DNA from: Ichthyophis bannanicus
Taxonomy: Eukaryota; Chordata; Amphibia; Gymnophiona; Ichthyophiidae
DNA: 64,000 nucleotides
Reading direction: 5' to 3'
NCBI GenBank assembly: GCA_033557465.1
Contig: CM066033.1
Coordinates: 235,292,109-235,356,108, forward strand
The translations under genes were made by a program, and so were the position numbers. Positions 52,871-63,491 of this stretch are shown here, one piece after another. How positions within the stretch are numbered: position 1 is the first letter of the stretch; each line of letters begins with the position of its first letter. The notes beneath the pieces were generated by a model that was given only the letters and a program-made list of their open reading frames with translations, did no database searches and was not told the origin of the DNA.

Positions 52871-53465
52871 ATAAAAAATGCAGGTAAAGGTGAGCCAGTT
52901 TATATAGTGTATTTAGACTTTCAGAAAGCATTTCACAAAGTTCCACATCAGAGACTCCTGTTAAATCATAGCATAGGAGGCAATGTCCTATTGTGGATTG
53001 GTAACTGGTTGAGAGACAGAAAATAGAGTAGAGATAAATGGTTAATTTTCTCAGTGGAGGAATGTGAATAGTGGAGTACCTCAGGGATCTGTATCGGGAC
53101 TGGTATTTTTTAACATCTTTATAAATGATCTAGAATTAGGAACAAGCAGCAAGGTGATTAAATTTGCAGATGACACCAAATTATTCAGTTGTTAAATTGC
53201 ATGTGGATTATGAGAAACTGCAGGAGGACCTTGTGAGACTAGGAGACTGAGCATCCAAATAGAAGATGAAATTTAATGTGGACAAATGCAAAGTGGTACA
53301 CATAGGGAAGAATAACTCAAACTATAGGTGCACAATGCTAGCTTCCACATTAGGAGTTGCCATGCAAGGAAAAGATCCAGGCATGATTAGCGACAATAAG
53401 TTGTAATTTTCTGTTCAGTGTTGAGGCGGCAGCAGCAGCAGCCAAAAAAACAAACAATGTTGGGA

Positions 53466-53740
53466 ATCATAGAAACATAGAAAAATGACGACAGAAAAAT
53501 AACACATGGCCTATATAGTCTGTCCTTCCATATCAACAACTACAACAGTCCCCTTTTTTCCTTTAGCGATCCTCTGTATTTGTCCCATGCTTTTTTGAAT
53601 TCAGATACTGTCCTCATCATTAGGAAAGGAATAGAAAATAGAACAAAGGATGATACAATGCCTCTGTATTGCTCCATGGTGTGACTGCACCTTACGTACT
53701 GTGTGCAATTGCGGTCTCCACATCTCAAAAAAGATTTAGA
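53466..53740 (-). mobile_element. CR1 3' end of the 23-26 kb family, antisense
   Basis: Starts GAAACATAGAAAAATGACGAC and AATAACACATGGCCTATATAG, the complement of the end of the CR1 at 26035-26092. The minus strand encodes SEFKKAWDKYRGSLKEKR, matching TEFKKVWDKHSGSL of that copy. A short 3' fragment. Confidence 0.65.
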
Positions 53741-53948
53741 AGCATTAGAAAAGGGCGATCAAATAATAAAGGTGATGGAACGATTCTTCTATGAGGAAAG
53801 GCTAAAGAGGTTAAGGCTCTTCAGCCTGGTGAAGTAAAAGCAGATAGTGTAATTGGGTTTTTAAAAAAAAGGTTTGGACAAATTCCTGGATGAAGAAAGT
53901 CCATAAACAATTAATATAGTTGGAGAAAACCACTGCTTATCTCTGGGG

Positions 53949-54107
53949 CAGGGCCGGCCCTAGAGTTGGTCCAAAGTGTTGGAGCCCTTGGCGAATCTCA
54001 AGCTTTAACACCACCTCTGGCTGTCAAAATCTATTATTTAGCTTTGAATGGCCACTTTAGCTGCCCTCGATAACTGCATAGTCTGCCTAGTGGTTGGACC
54101 GGCCCTG
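53949..54107. mobile_element. hAT-like MITE
   Basis: 159 bp with ends CAGGGCCGGCCCTA and complement ...ACCGGCCCTG. Flanks CTCTGGGG (53941-53948) and CCCTGGGA (54108-54115) match at six of eight positions, and removing the element restores the CR1 3' sequence TTATCTCTGGGATAAG. No coding capacity. Confidence 0.7.
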
Positions 54108-54232
54108 CCCTGGGATAAGTAACATGGCTATTTCTAAGATTTGTTAGGTACTTGTGATCTGGATTGGCCACTATTAGGTACTGAGCTTGATGGACCTTTG
54201 GTCTAACCTTGTATGGCAGATCATGCACCAAA

Positions 54233-55581
54233 TTTTTATAGCCAACAGTGTACTTTGCTTGACCTTCCTCCCAATAGCATCTAGGGTTCTCAGTTTCTTC
54301 CCTGGAGTATAGATCTGCATTTTTGATTTCTTGGTGCTCTTTAAGCTGCCTCAGAGACCACTGACTGATGAGGTAACTGCTGATGATTGAAGCCAGAGGG
54401 GTGAGAGGGCTGTATATCAAGAACTAATAAATGATAAACGATCAAGATGACATGAAGTGGAATGCACTGAAGACAGGGTTTTCCAGATGAATGACTGGAG
54501 ATCCTGCAAAATCTGATGGACTGGCAGTGCTAGCACATCCTTAGGGGTACTATAAGCTCTGAGGATAGACTGGACGTTCCTCTTGTTTGCTGGGGTCTGG
54601 AAGTCACCGAGCACAAGTGCCCGGGAGATCTTTTGTAGGAACTTTGGATAAGAATAGTTGTCCATGGTATCTTCAGGTTTGGGAATGGGAGGTGTTGTAC
54701 CTGTATGCAGTCTGCGGCGTGGAATGCAGGGATGGGGGGGGGGGTAATAGCTTGGAGGATGGCTGCACTGTCTTGAACAAATCTCCTGAGGAGAGACAAG
54801 GAAGGAGTTCAGGATGGCAGGAGTCCTTTGTGGCATAGGGTAGAGAGTAAGTATAGCACACAGAGGTACCAAGAGTCCTGTTTGCTTGGGAAAGGTGGGC
54901 AGCAGTGGGGGGTCGTTGGTGGACTTACACTTGTGGCTGATCCCCTTACTTGGAGGAGAAGCAAGTATGCATGGCTGGTTCTCACTTCTTTACGGGGCTT
55001 AGCAGCATGCTTGGAGGAAGCCTTCCCCTTACATTTGAAGGGGTGCTTAGGCTGCCACAGTAGCCAAAGCTCAGAAGTGGTAGAGATAGCTTAAGAGAAA
55101 TCACATGCCTCAGGATGGCGGGAAGGGGTTTGTGAAGAGTGCAGCAATGGTCTCAGATCTGTGGGACCTGTGCTGCCACTCTGCCGATGCTGGTAGGAGG
55201 TCTGACTCCAGTAGTGTGGCTGTTCAGAAGAGAGGCCCCGACTGACCCTTGTCTTGGACCAGCAGGATTTATGACAGAGGGTGAAGTTTATAATCATAAT
55301 GCCACAGCCATGGTGCAGACCAGGTCACGGGTAGCAGTTGTGGTTACTTCTTCTGGGTCCACGGTGAGTAGTTCGGGTCGCTTTTTTTTCTGATGCAATT
55401 TGACGAGTCAGAAAAGGAGAGCCATGGTTGGTGCTGGCAGCAACAGAGAAATTGGCATGCCAACGGACAGTGGATAAGGTGGAAGGATGGCCACATGCTC
55501 AGGGGAAAGCTCGAGCATATTGACAATGTCAAGGACATCACCAGCAGGTGTGTCTGAATCTACCTGCTTATCTGCAGAGAA
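54233..55581 (-). pseudogene. DIRS gag remnant K
   Basis: The minus strand at 54872-54417 encodes a block resembling the gag core of B and F: YPKFLQKISRALVLGDF corresponds to FQDFIQDVARGLSI, followed by YSTPKDVLALPVHQILQDL for the TPKEAxxxxxHxxLxDL region and LQSFIWKTL for LMLRMWETP. Farther up, 55560-55400 has a Pro/Leu-rich frame of uncertain meaning. Many stops. Cut at its 5' side by DIRS F. It may belong with terminus L. Confidence 0.5.
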
Positions 55582-55945
55582 AGTGTAGCTACTCACCTGT
55601 AACAGGTGATCTCCAGGAACAGCAGGAATTGAGTCTTCACATATGGGTATCGTCGGCACCAACAGAGCCCGCGCTGGAACGCTCCCCAGCGTCCTATAGG
55701 AAAGCTTTTGGAAGCATCCCACTGCACCTGTACTGCTGCCTTCCCAACTCTCCCTCTTCAGTTGGGTTTGTAGCTGAGACAAAAGGAGAGAAGGAAAGAG
55801 AGAGAGAGAGAGAGATACAACTCCTAGGGGAGGTGGGTGGGTTGTGAAGACTCAATTCCTACTGTTCCTGGAGATCACCTGTTACAGGTGAGTAACTACG
55901 CTATATCCAGGAACAAGCAGGAATGTAGTCTTCACATATGGGGAC
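55582..55945 (-). repeat. DIRS F 3' inverted terminal repeat and ICR
   Basis: 55582-55770 pairs with 61070-61235. 55847-55945 is the antisense joined ends (CACCTGTTACAGGTGAGTAA, then ATATCCAGGAACAAGCAGG). A GA repeat lies at 55797-55815. Confidence 0.86.
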
Positions 55946-56079
55946 ACCCAAGCTTAGAGATGCCAGGGAGATGACTCCATAGAGCAGCTAAACCCAGGCT
56001 GAGGTGGGTCATGATTCTTCCCAAGGATCTCTGGTATCGAAACCCGGGACGGGGACGGGGGGGGGGGGGTAGGAGTTGT

Positions 56080-57133
56080 TCTAAGTCTGAAAGAGATGCT
56101 GGAGAACAGCCTGGCCAAACAAGGCATCTCGACGGGAGTCCTTGTCTAAGCAGTAATGGGCCGCGAAAGCGTGAACCAAGGACCAAGTGGCTGCTTTGCA
56201 AATGTCATAGATGGACACCGAGCGAAGGCCATAGAGGCAGCCATTACTCTAACATTGTGAGCTGTGCAATGACCTTCGCGAGAAAGTCCCTTACTCTCAT
56301 AGGTAAAGGATATGCAGTCTCCAATCCACCTGGAGAGTGTTCTCTTAGAAACTGGTAACCCCAGGTGGCTAGAATGAAAGGCAACAAAAATCTGAGAAGC
56401 CTTTCTATGCTGCCTAGTTCTCTGAAGGTAAAAGGCTAAAGCTCTTTTACAATCTAGTGTGTGAAGATTCCTTTCTGCATTCGAGGCATGAGGCCTAGGG
56501 AAGAAGACGGGAAAATAAACCGACTGGTTTAAATGAAAAGTCAAAACCACCTTTGGCATAAAGTGAAGATGAGTCCTAAGGACTTCTTTATCATGGTGGA
56601 ACTTTGTGTAAGGAGGATCAGACACTAAAGCTTGTAGCTCACTGATGCGTCTTGCAGAAGTGAGGGCAATTAGGAAGATTACCTTCCAGGAAAGAAGCTT
56701 TAGGGATGTAGTGGTTAAGGGCTTAAATGACGGCTTCAAGAGCTGTCCGAGGATGAGATTTAAGTCCCATGCCACGGGTGGTGGCTTAATGGGAGGCTTT
56801 ATTAAGAGTCGACTTCATAAATCGCGCTACAAGCAGCTGAGAGGAGACAGGTTGTCCATCAAAGGGCTTGTGGAAAGCCGCAATGGCACTAAGGTGGACT
56901 CTTACTGAATTGGTCTTGAGACCAGAGGATGAAAGATGGAGGAGATACTCCAGTAACACCTCTATGGGAACTGAAAAAGGATTAAGTTCCTTCTTTGAAC
57001 ACCAGATAGAGAACCTTTTCCACTTAAAGGCATAAGCCCGCCTTGTGGAAGGTTTCCTTGAGGCCAAAAGGTTATCCTTAACCTGTTGAGAGAGGTTGAC
57101 ATCCTGGAATTCTCAGCAACCATGCCATCAGGT
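56080..57133 (-). pseudogene. DIRS F tyrosine recombinase
   Basis: N-terminal part 57133-56800: RKPSTRRAYAFKWKRFSIWC and LEYLLHLSSSGLKTNSVRV. A frameshift near 56800 leads to the catalytic part in 56775-56146: Arg in ALTSARRISELQAL, HxxR in TAHNVRVMAAS. A second shift near 56225 disrupts the DDICREATW-to-HY end. The nucleophile Tyr region persists only in the shifted frame. Inactive. Confidence 0.82.
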
Positions 57134-58959
57134 GCAAAGACTGAGGATTTGGGTGCAAAAGCGTCCCGTCCTCCTGGGATAGAAGATCTGGAGCACATCC
57201 CAAGTCCAGAGGCCTGGCTTGAGAGAGACGTAGAAGCAGTGGATACCACGTCTGTCGTGGCCAGCGTGGGGTTATGAGGATCATATGGCCCCTGTCTCTC
57301 TGGAGTTTGAACAGAGTCTTGGGAATGAGGGGAATGGGTGGGTAGGTATACAGGAAGTCCTGACCCCAATGGAGGTGGAAAGCATCCCTTGTCTGACTGT
57401 TCCGAGCCAGAATTCTGGAACACAATCGGGGAAGTTTGGCATTCTGAAGACGTGCAAATAGGTCTATATCTGGGGTTCCCCAGATTCGAAAGATTCTATC
57501 AATCTGTTCTGAATGAAGAGATCTCTTATGTGGCAGCAGCACTCAACTGAGTTTGTCTGCCAGGAGATTCTGTGTGTCTGGGAGATACACCACCAGTAGG
57601 TGAATCTGAAGGCCTCTTGCGAAGGACCAGAGGTGTAGAGCTTCGTTGCACAATGCCTGAGAGCCAGTTCCACCCTGTTTGTTTACGTAGAACATGGCTA
57701 CCTGATTGTCCGTCTGGACAAGGACCGTCTTGAAGCGCAGATGGTCCTGAAAAACTCAAAGAGTGTAGAAGATGGCTCTGAGTTCCAGTAGATTTATGTG
57801 AAGACAAGTCTCCTGTTTGGTTCAGAGGCCTTGAGTGGAGAGATTGTCCATATGAGCCCCTCAACCTGACTTGGATGCATCCGTCGTCAAGGTAGCTTGG
57901 TGCAGTGGCTGCTGAAAAGGTGACCCTAAGAGAAGGTTTTCCAGTGTTTGCCACCACTGAAGGGACGAGATTAGGCGTGCAGAGTTTCTGATTTTATCCC
58001 TCAGATGACCTGACGCCTGTGTCCACTGAAAGGATAGGGTCCACTGAGCAGCTCACATGTGTAAGCGAGCATAAGGGACCACATGTACAGTGGACGCCAT
58101 ATGCCCCAGCAACTGAAGCATTTCTCGAGCAGTCAGGAAAGTTTTCATAGCTGCTTGAGACGCCAGTTGAACTATGCGAGCACAGCAGGGTTGTGGAAGG
58201 AAAGCCTTTGACTGCCTTGTGTCTAGAAGAGCCCCTATGAACTCTAGAGACTGAGAAGGGGTGAGATGGGATTTTGGGAGATTTATGACCAATCCCAGAT
58301 AGTGCAGGATTTGCATAGTGCAGAAAAGAGCCGAGTTGGCTTCTGGAGCTGTTGGTGCTTGGAATAGTCAGTCGTCTAGGAAGGGGAAGATCAATATCCC
58401 TAGAGTCCTTAAAAATGCTGCTACCACTGCCATGCATTTCGTGAAGACTCTTGGGGCTGAAGCCATGCCAAAGGATAGAACTCTGTACTGGTAATTTCTT
58501 CCCTGAAAGAGGAATCGAAGAAACTTCCTGTGCTCTGCATGAATATGTATATAGGCGTCTTTTAGGTCTAGAGAACATAGCCAATCCTGACTCTGAATGT
58601 AAGGGAGGCGTGTTCGAAGAGAGATCATTTTGAATTTTTCTCGGAAGAGGTAAGTATTTAAGTCCCTGAGGTCTAGTATGGGCCTGTACCCTCCTGTTTT
58701 CTTTGGAATGAGGAAGTAGGGGGAGTAGAAACTCAGGCCTTGCTGAGAAAAAGGTACCTCCTCTATCGCTCCCTGAGCAAGGAGTGAGGTGACCTCTTGA
58801 TACAAGAGAGTGGTGAAGGGGGGGGGGGGGTCGAGAACTGAACTCTCTTGGAGTAGAGAGAGGGGGCACACTGTGGAAGTGGAGTTTGTACCCCTCTGTC
58901 ACTATGGAGAGAGTCCAATGTTCTGATGTTATTTGTTGCCACCTCTTGGTAAGTAACAC
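57078..58959 (-). pseudogene. DIRS F RT-RNase H-methyltransferase-like ORF
   Basis: RT motifs LIPKKTGGYRPILDLRDLN, SLDLKDAYIHI, LSFGMASAPRVFTK and FPFLDD, where the next codon is TGA in place of Trp (about 58368). RNase H: LTTDASKSG, NLLELRAIF, VQTDNQVAMFYVNKQGG. Methyltransferase-like end: DLFARLQNAKLPRLCSR and YTYPPIPLI. Further stops lie at about 58050 and in RNase H, and a 2-nt gap seems present after IHI. Most lesions are point mutations in an otherwise single frame. Confidence 0.85.
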
Positions 58960-59039
58960 AGTCTGCCTGGAATGTTGAGAGGCTCTGGTATTTTTAGAGG
59001 AAGGATGACTAGGTTCTCTAGGAAGGAGACTATGGCTGC

Positions 59040-60887
59040 TGGGCTAGTTGAGCTCTTGGGACCTGAGCCTTCCTTTGTTGTTTCGGCTGCTGCTGTCCCT
59101 TCTGGGAAGCATGGACTGGACAGTGGCCAGCTTGGGTGTAAGATGGATAGAATTTCTTTTTCTTGTTCAAAAAGGGTTTAACTGTCTTTTTCTTAGCTGG
59201 GTCGGCAGTGGTCCTGGATAATCTATTTAAAGTAGTAGTGTCAGATTCAAGCTGAGAAGCTTTATCCTGCCAGTCCTTGCCAAAAAGGTTTTCGCCTGTG
59301 CAAGGAATATTTCCCAGCTTATCTTGTACCCACTGCTCTAAATCAGATGCCTGTAGCTAAGCAATCTGACGTGCACTGATAGAAATAGCAGAGGTTCTGC
59401 TAATGCATTCGAAACAATCAAAGGTTGCCCTATTCATGAACTTAGAGACATTTTGGGCATGCTTAACAAGAGTAAGAAAATTGGTCCTCTTGTCATCGAG
59501 GAGAAGAGGGGCCATGAGTTCCAAATCTTCAGTAATCTCTTGAAGAAACATACCCGTGTAGAGTATGTAAGAACTTATTCTGGCCGACAGCATGGAGGCT
59601 TGAAAACATTGACGCCCAAAGGCATCGAGAGTCCTCGCCTCACGGCCCGGAGGAATGCGTCTTAGCACTTTTGATCCGGCGCATTGCTGATTTCACGACC
59701 ATAGAATGGTGTGGTAACTGCATTTTTTGGAACCCGGGACACTACGGTACCCGGTACATTGTATCGAGTCTTCGGGAATGTGGAGACACCATTAAGGGTG
59801 TTTCCCACATTCGAAGCATGAGATCATGCAGAATCCAGTGTATGAGAAGGGTTGCAGCCTCCTTGGGGGCTGTCGCATACTGAAGAATTTCTTCAGCTCC
59901 CTGTTCCTTTTCGGAAGTGATTGAGAGGCCCCGAGCCACATCCTGTATAAAGTCTTGAAAAGACATGTCCTCCAGAGGAGACATCCACCGTTGCAGCGAA
60001 GAAGAGGGATCCTCTGGAAGAACCGCTCCAGTATCGATGGATTCATTAGAATCCTCGGAATCGGATGACTCGAAGTATTGACTGGCCGGGTGCTCCCGTA
60101 CTGCCTGTCGTCGAAGCCGATCGAAGTCGGCATTGGAATGCCTCAATACCGGACCCTCTATGCCAGACACCGATTCTAGGGCTGGCATGGATGGTAGCAT
60201 GGAGAGCGGCGGAATAGTAACTGACAATACATCTGGTACCGGTATCGGTACCAATGGATGCGGAACCAATTGTAGCAGCTTTAGCAGTACAGAGGCTGCT
60301 AACAAGGCCGCTAGGCTACGCTCAATGGCTAGGATGCGTTGATCCATGGAGCTTGCAGATGTCAAGGTGTTGGTACTGGCGGAGCGGACTACAACCCCAG
60401 AACATGGCACCAAGAGCTCTCCAGAGGTGGATGCCTCGGGAACATCTTAGGACCCCGTTATTGCTTTTGAGGCAAGGATCTCCCGCTAGGGTTGTTTGGC
60501 CGGTGTATTCTCCTCAAGGGCAATGCTGGAAGCATCTCGATGCTTAGAAAGAGATCTATCCTTTGAGGACCGACCGGTCTTCGAAGAAGACCTGGGTTTG
60601 GTTACCTGAGATCCATGGGAGGAAAAAGAAGCCCTGGACGATGTCGATGCAAAGGACACTGCATCTGAGGCAAAAAGGGTGCCGAACTTGGCAGCTCTAT
60701 TTTGCAGGCCTCTCCTGGTCATCTTTCTGTAGAGGAGACACTCCGATGGAGAATGGTCTGGGCCCAAACATTTAAGACACCAGTCATGGGTGTCAGTAGC
60801 GTAAATGGTACGGCCACATTTCGAACATTTTTTGAAAACCACTAGATGGTTTCTCCATTTTGAGAAAAAATAGGGCCTAGTGCTCAA
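59040..60887 (-). pseudogene. DIRS F gag
   Basis: Knuckle CSKC...CLKC in FKKCSKCGRTIYATDTHDWC, then Ser-rich region. Stops at 60486 and about 60450 interrupt the frame, which resumes to 59742 with QDFIQDVARGLSI, ILHDLMLRMWETPL. After another break, 59668-59357 encodes the core AFGRQCFQASMLSARISSYI, LYTGMFLQEITEDL. Basic Lys-rich tail to about 59040. Confidence 0.8.
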
Positions 60888-61069
60888 AATGGTGACAAAG
60901 CACCAAGAAAGGACAGACCCTCAAGAAAAGGCTTCTTTATTTTTTTTTTATTAAAAAGAAGAAAATAAAGACGACACCGGTATGGGCGTCGACGGGAAGG
61001 CAGACGCGACCACAAAAAAGAAAATTTTCTGCGGTGACAGGAGTTGCTGCCTGTTGGCTCCGCAGAAAA

Positions 61070-61235
61070 AGAAAAACTGAAGAGGGAGAGTTGGAAAGGT
61101 GGGAAGGCAGCAGCGCAGGCACAGTGGGATGCTCCCAAAAGCTTTCCTATAGGACGCTGGGGAGCATTCCCATGCGGGCTCCGTCGGTGCCGATACCCAT
61201 ATGTGAAGACTACATTCCTGCTTGTTCCTGGAGAT
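61070..61235 (-). repeat. DIRS F 5' inverted terminal repeat
   Basis: Inverted partner of 55582-55770, with GCTCCCAAAAGCTTTCCTAT and TATGTGAAGACTACATTCC. It ends TTCCTGGAGAT. Confidence 0.85.
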
Positions 61236-61256
61236 AACACTACTATTCACTTACTC

Positions 61257-61290
61257 ACCTGCTTGTTCCTGGAGATAGTGCTGTTAATCA
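61257..61290. repeat. Forward-oriented DIRS circle-junction-like sequence
   Basis: CTGCTTGTTCCTGGAGAT (a 5' end) runs directly into AGTGCTGTTAATCATCTGTAA (a 3' terminus). This is the reverse complement of an ICR, in the orientation of a tandem or circle junction. It lies 22 bp outside the end of F. Confidence 0.65.
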
Positions 61291-61491
61291 TCTGTAACAG
61301 GTATCTCCGGAAACAGCAAGAATCAGTCTTCACATGTGTTTTGGTATCGACGGTACTGACAGAGTGCACACGGGAATGCTCTCCAGCGTCTAAATGGAAA
61401 ACTTTTGGGAGCATCGACTGTGCCTGTGCATCTGCCCTCCCACCTTCCAAGTCCTCTCCTCAGTTGAGTCTGTAGCTGAGAGATAGAGGAA
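61275..61491 (-). repeat. Solo DIRS 3' terminus, first of the stack
   Basis: Degenerate terminus (AGTGCTGTTAATCATCTGTAA, CAGCAAGAATCAGTCTTCAC) through the inverted repeat and the TTGAGTCTGTAGCTGAGA end of the repeat. It is cut after AGATAGAGGAA by the next terminus. Confidence 0.78.
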
Positions 61492-61699
61492 AGCGTAATT
61501 ACTCACCTGTAACAGGATCTCCGGGAACAGCAGGAATTTAGTCTTCACATATGGTTGACATTGGCACTGACTCAGCATGTGCGGGAATGCTCCCCAGTGT
61601 CCAATAAAAAAGCCTTTGGGAGCATTCCACTGCGCCTGCGTCACTGCCTTCCTACTTTCCCACCTCAGCTGAGTTTGTAGCTGAGAGAAAACGAGAGAA
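61492..61699 (-). repeat. Solo DIRS 3' terminus, second of the stack
   Basis: AGCGTAATTACTCACCTGTAA to GTAGCTGAGAGAAAACGAGAGAA, then cut by element G at the same relative position where this one cut the first. Confidence 0.82.
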
Positions 61700-61972
61700 A
61701 GCATAGTTACTCACCTGTAACAGGTGATCTCCGGGAACAGCAGGAATTTAGTCCTCACATATGGGTATCGTCGGTACCGACGGAGCCTGCGTGGGAACGC
61801 TCCCCAGCGTCCAATTAGAACGCTTTTGGGAGCATCCAACAGCGCCTGCGTGCTGCCTTCCCGCCTTTCCCAACTGCCTCTCTCCAGTTGAGTTTTAGAG
61901 CTGAGACAAAGAGAGAGAGAGAGGGAAAGGAAAAGAGATAGAGAGATACAACTCCTAGGGGAGGTGGGTGGG

Positions 61973-62073
61973 TTGAGAGGACTAAATTCCTGCTGTTCCC
62001 GGAGATCACCTGTTACAGGTGAGTAACTATGCTATCTCCAGGAACAAGCAGGAATGTAGTCATCACATATGGG
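61973..62073 (-). repeat. DIRS G internal complementary region
   Basis: CACCTGTTACAGGTGAGTAA followed by TATCTCCAGGAACAAGCAGG, antisense of the joined ends. Confidence 0.86.
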
Positions 62074-62258
62074 GACTCCCTAGCTTTAGATGCCAGGGAG
62101 AGACCCCAGAAGTTGTGTGTCTCTGAGAAGGGCTCCACTTCCCCCCATGGATCTCTGGCATCCTACCAGAGATGGTGGGTAGAAGTTGATAAGGTATGGA
62201 ACAGGTGTTGAAGAACAGCCTGACCAAACAAGGCATCCCGGCGGGAGTCCTTGTCCAA

Positions 62259-63491
62259 TCAGTAATGGGCTGTGAAGGTATGAACCGAGGCCCAGGTGGC
62301 TTCTCGACAGATATCATCGATAGACACAGAGTGCAGATGAGCCATTGAGGCTGCCATGGCTCTCACATTGTGAGCAATGACATGGCCTTCCAGAGAAAGG
62401 TTCTTACTCTGATAGGCAAAGGAAATACACTGAGAAATCCAGTTTGACAGAGTTCTCTTGGAGACTGGAAGTTCCAAATGAGAAGGATCAAAAGCAACAA
62501 AGAGTTGAGAGGACTGTCTGTGTTGCTGTGTTCTTTGTAAGTAAAATGCTAAAGCTCTTTTACAATCCAAGGTATGATGATTCCTCTCTGCATTTGATGC
62601 ATGAGGCCTTGGAAAAAACACAGGTAGGTAGACCGATTGGTTCAGATGAAAAGGCGAGACCACCTTTGGCATAAAGTGTGGATGAGTCCTAAGGACTACC
62701 TTGTCATTATGGAACCTTGTATAAGGTGGATTAGCTACTAGCGCTTGCAACTCACTAATGCGACGTGCTGATGTGATTGCAACAAGAAAGATAACCTTCC
62801 AAGAAAGGAATTTTAAGGAGGTGGTAGCTAAAGGTTCGAAGGGTGGTTTCATGAGCTGCCCAAGAACCAGGTTTAAGTCCCATGCCACTGGTGGTGGCCT
62901 AATGGGAGGCTTAGTTAGAAGAAGGCCTCTCATAAATCTTGCTATAAGAGGATGAGAGGAAATAGGCTGTCCATTTAGAGGCTTAAAGGAAGCTGTAATA
63001 GCACTCAAATGGACCCTTACTGAGTTAGTCTTAAGTCCTGCATTGGATAAATGAAGGAGATATTCCAGCAAGGATTCCAGAGATATCGCAAGGGGGTTAA
63101 GACCCTTTTGCGAACACCATATGGTAAACCTTTTCCACTTGAAAGCATAAGAGCGTCTCGTGGAAGGTTTCTTGGAAGCAAAAAGAATATCTTTTACTTG
63201 CTAAGGCAGATTGAGATCATGGAGATCTAGGCCTTCAGCAACCAAGCCCTGAGATGCAGAGACAGGGGATTGGGATGCCATAACATTCCATCCTCCTGAG
63301 ATAGGAGATCTGGAGCAGACCCTAACTCCAGGGAGGGAGCTTGAGAGAGATGTAAAAGCAGAGGGTACCACACTTGCCGTGGCCAATGTGGAGCTATGAG
63401 AATCATATGGCCTCTGTCTCTCTGAAGCTTGAACAGGGTTTTGGGAATTAGGGGAATGGGTGGAAAGGCATACAGGAAGTCTTGACCCCAA
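62259..63491 (-). pseudogene. DIRS G tyrosine recombinase, one amber stop
   Basis: One frame throughout with a single TAG at 63201-63203, just before QVKDILFASKKPSTRRSYAF. SAM-like part LEYLLHLSNAGLKTNSVRV; catalytic Arg in AITSARRISELQAL; HxxR in AHNVRAMAAS; C-terminal DDICREATWASVHTFTAHY ends at the nucleophile Tyr, immediately followed by the stop. In B and C about 20 residues follow this Tyr. If translation starts at a codon after the TAG, a complete catalytic core could still be made. Confidence 0.85.

Larger units (their letters stand above)
52871..54232 (+). mobile_element. CR1-clade LINE, sense, decayed, with two inserts
   Basis: RT motif remnants VYLDFQKAFHKVPHQRLL (52890-52960), GVPQGS equivalent near 53075, and the ADDTKLF box at about 53170. 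The 3' end lies at 54150-54232 (ATTGGCCACTATTAGGTACTG, TGATGGACCTTTGGTCTAAC). An antisense CR1 end (53466-53740) and a hAT-like MITE (53949-54107) are inserted. Stops throughout. Confidence 0.75.
55582..61235 (-). mobile_element. DIRS element F, full length, decayed
   Basis: 5654 bp. 3' terminus AGTGTAGCTACTCACCTGTAA at 55582, 5' terminus CTTGTTCCTGGAGAT ending 61235, inverted repeats of about 170 bp (AGGAAAGCTTTTGGAAGCAT and complement) and ICR at 55847-55945. Gag, RT-RNase H-methyltransferase-like ORF and recombinase in DIRS order. Every gene carries stops or frameshifts. Termini resemble D, E and G; proteins resemble A and G. No target duplication (flanks TGCAGAGAA and AACACT). Confidence 0.9.
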
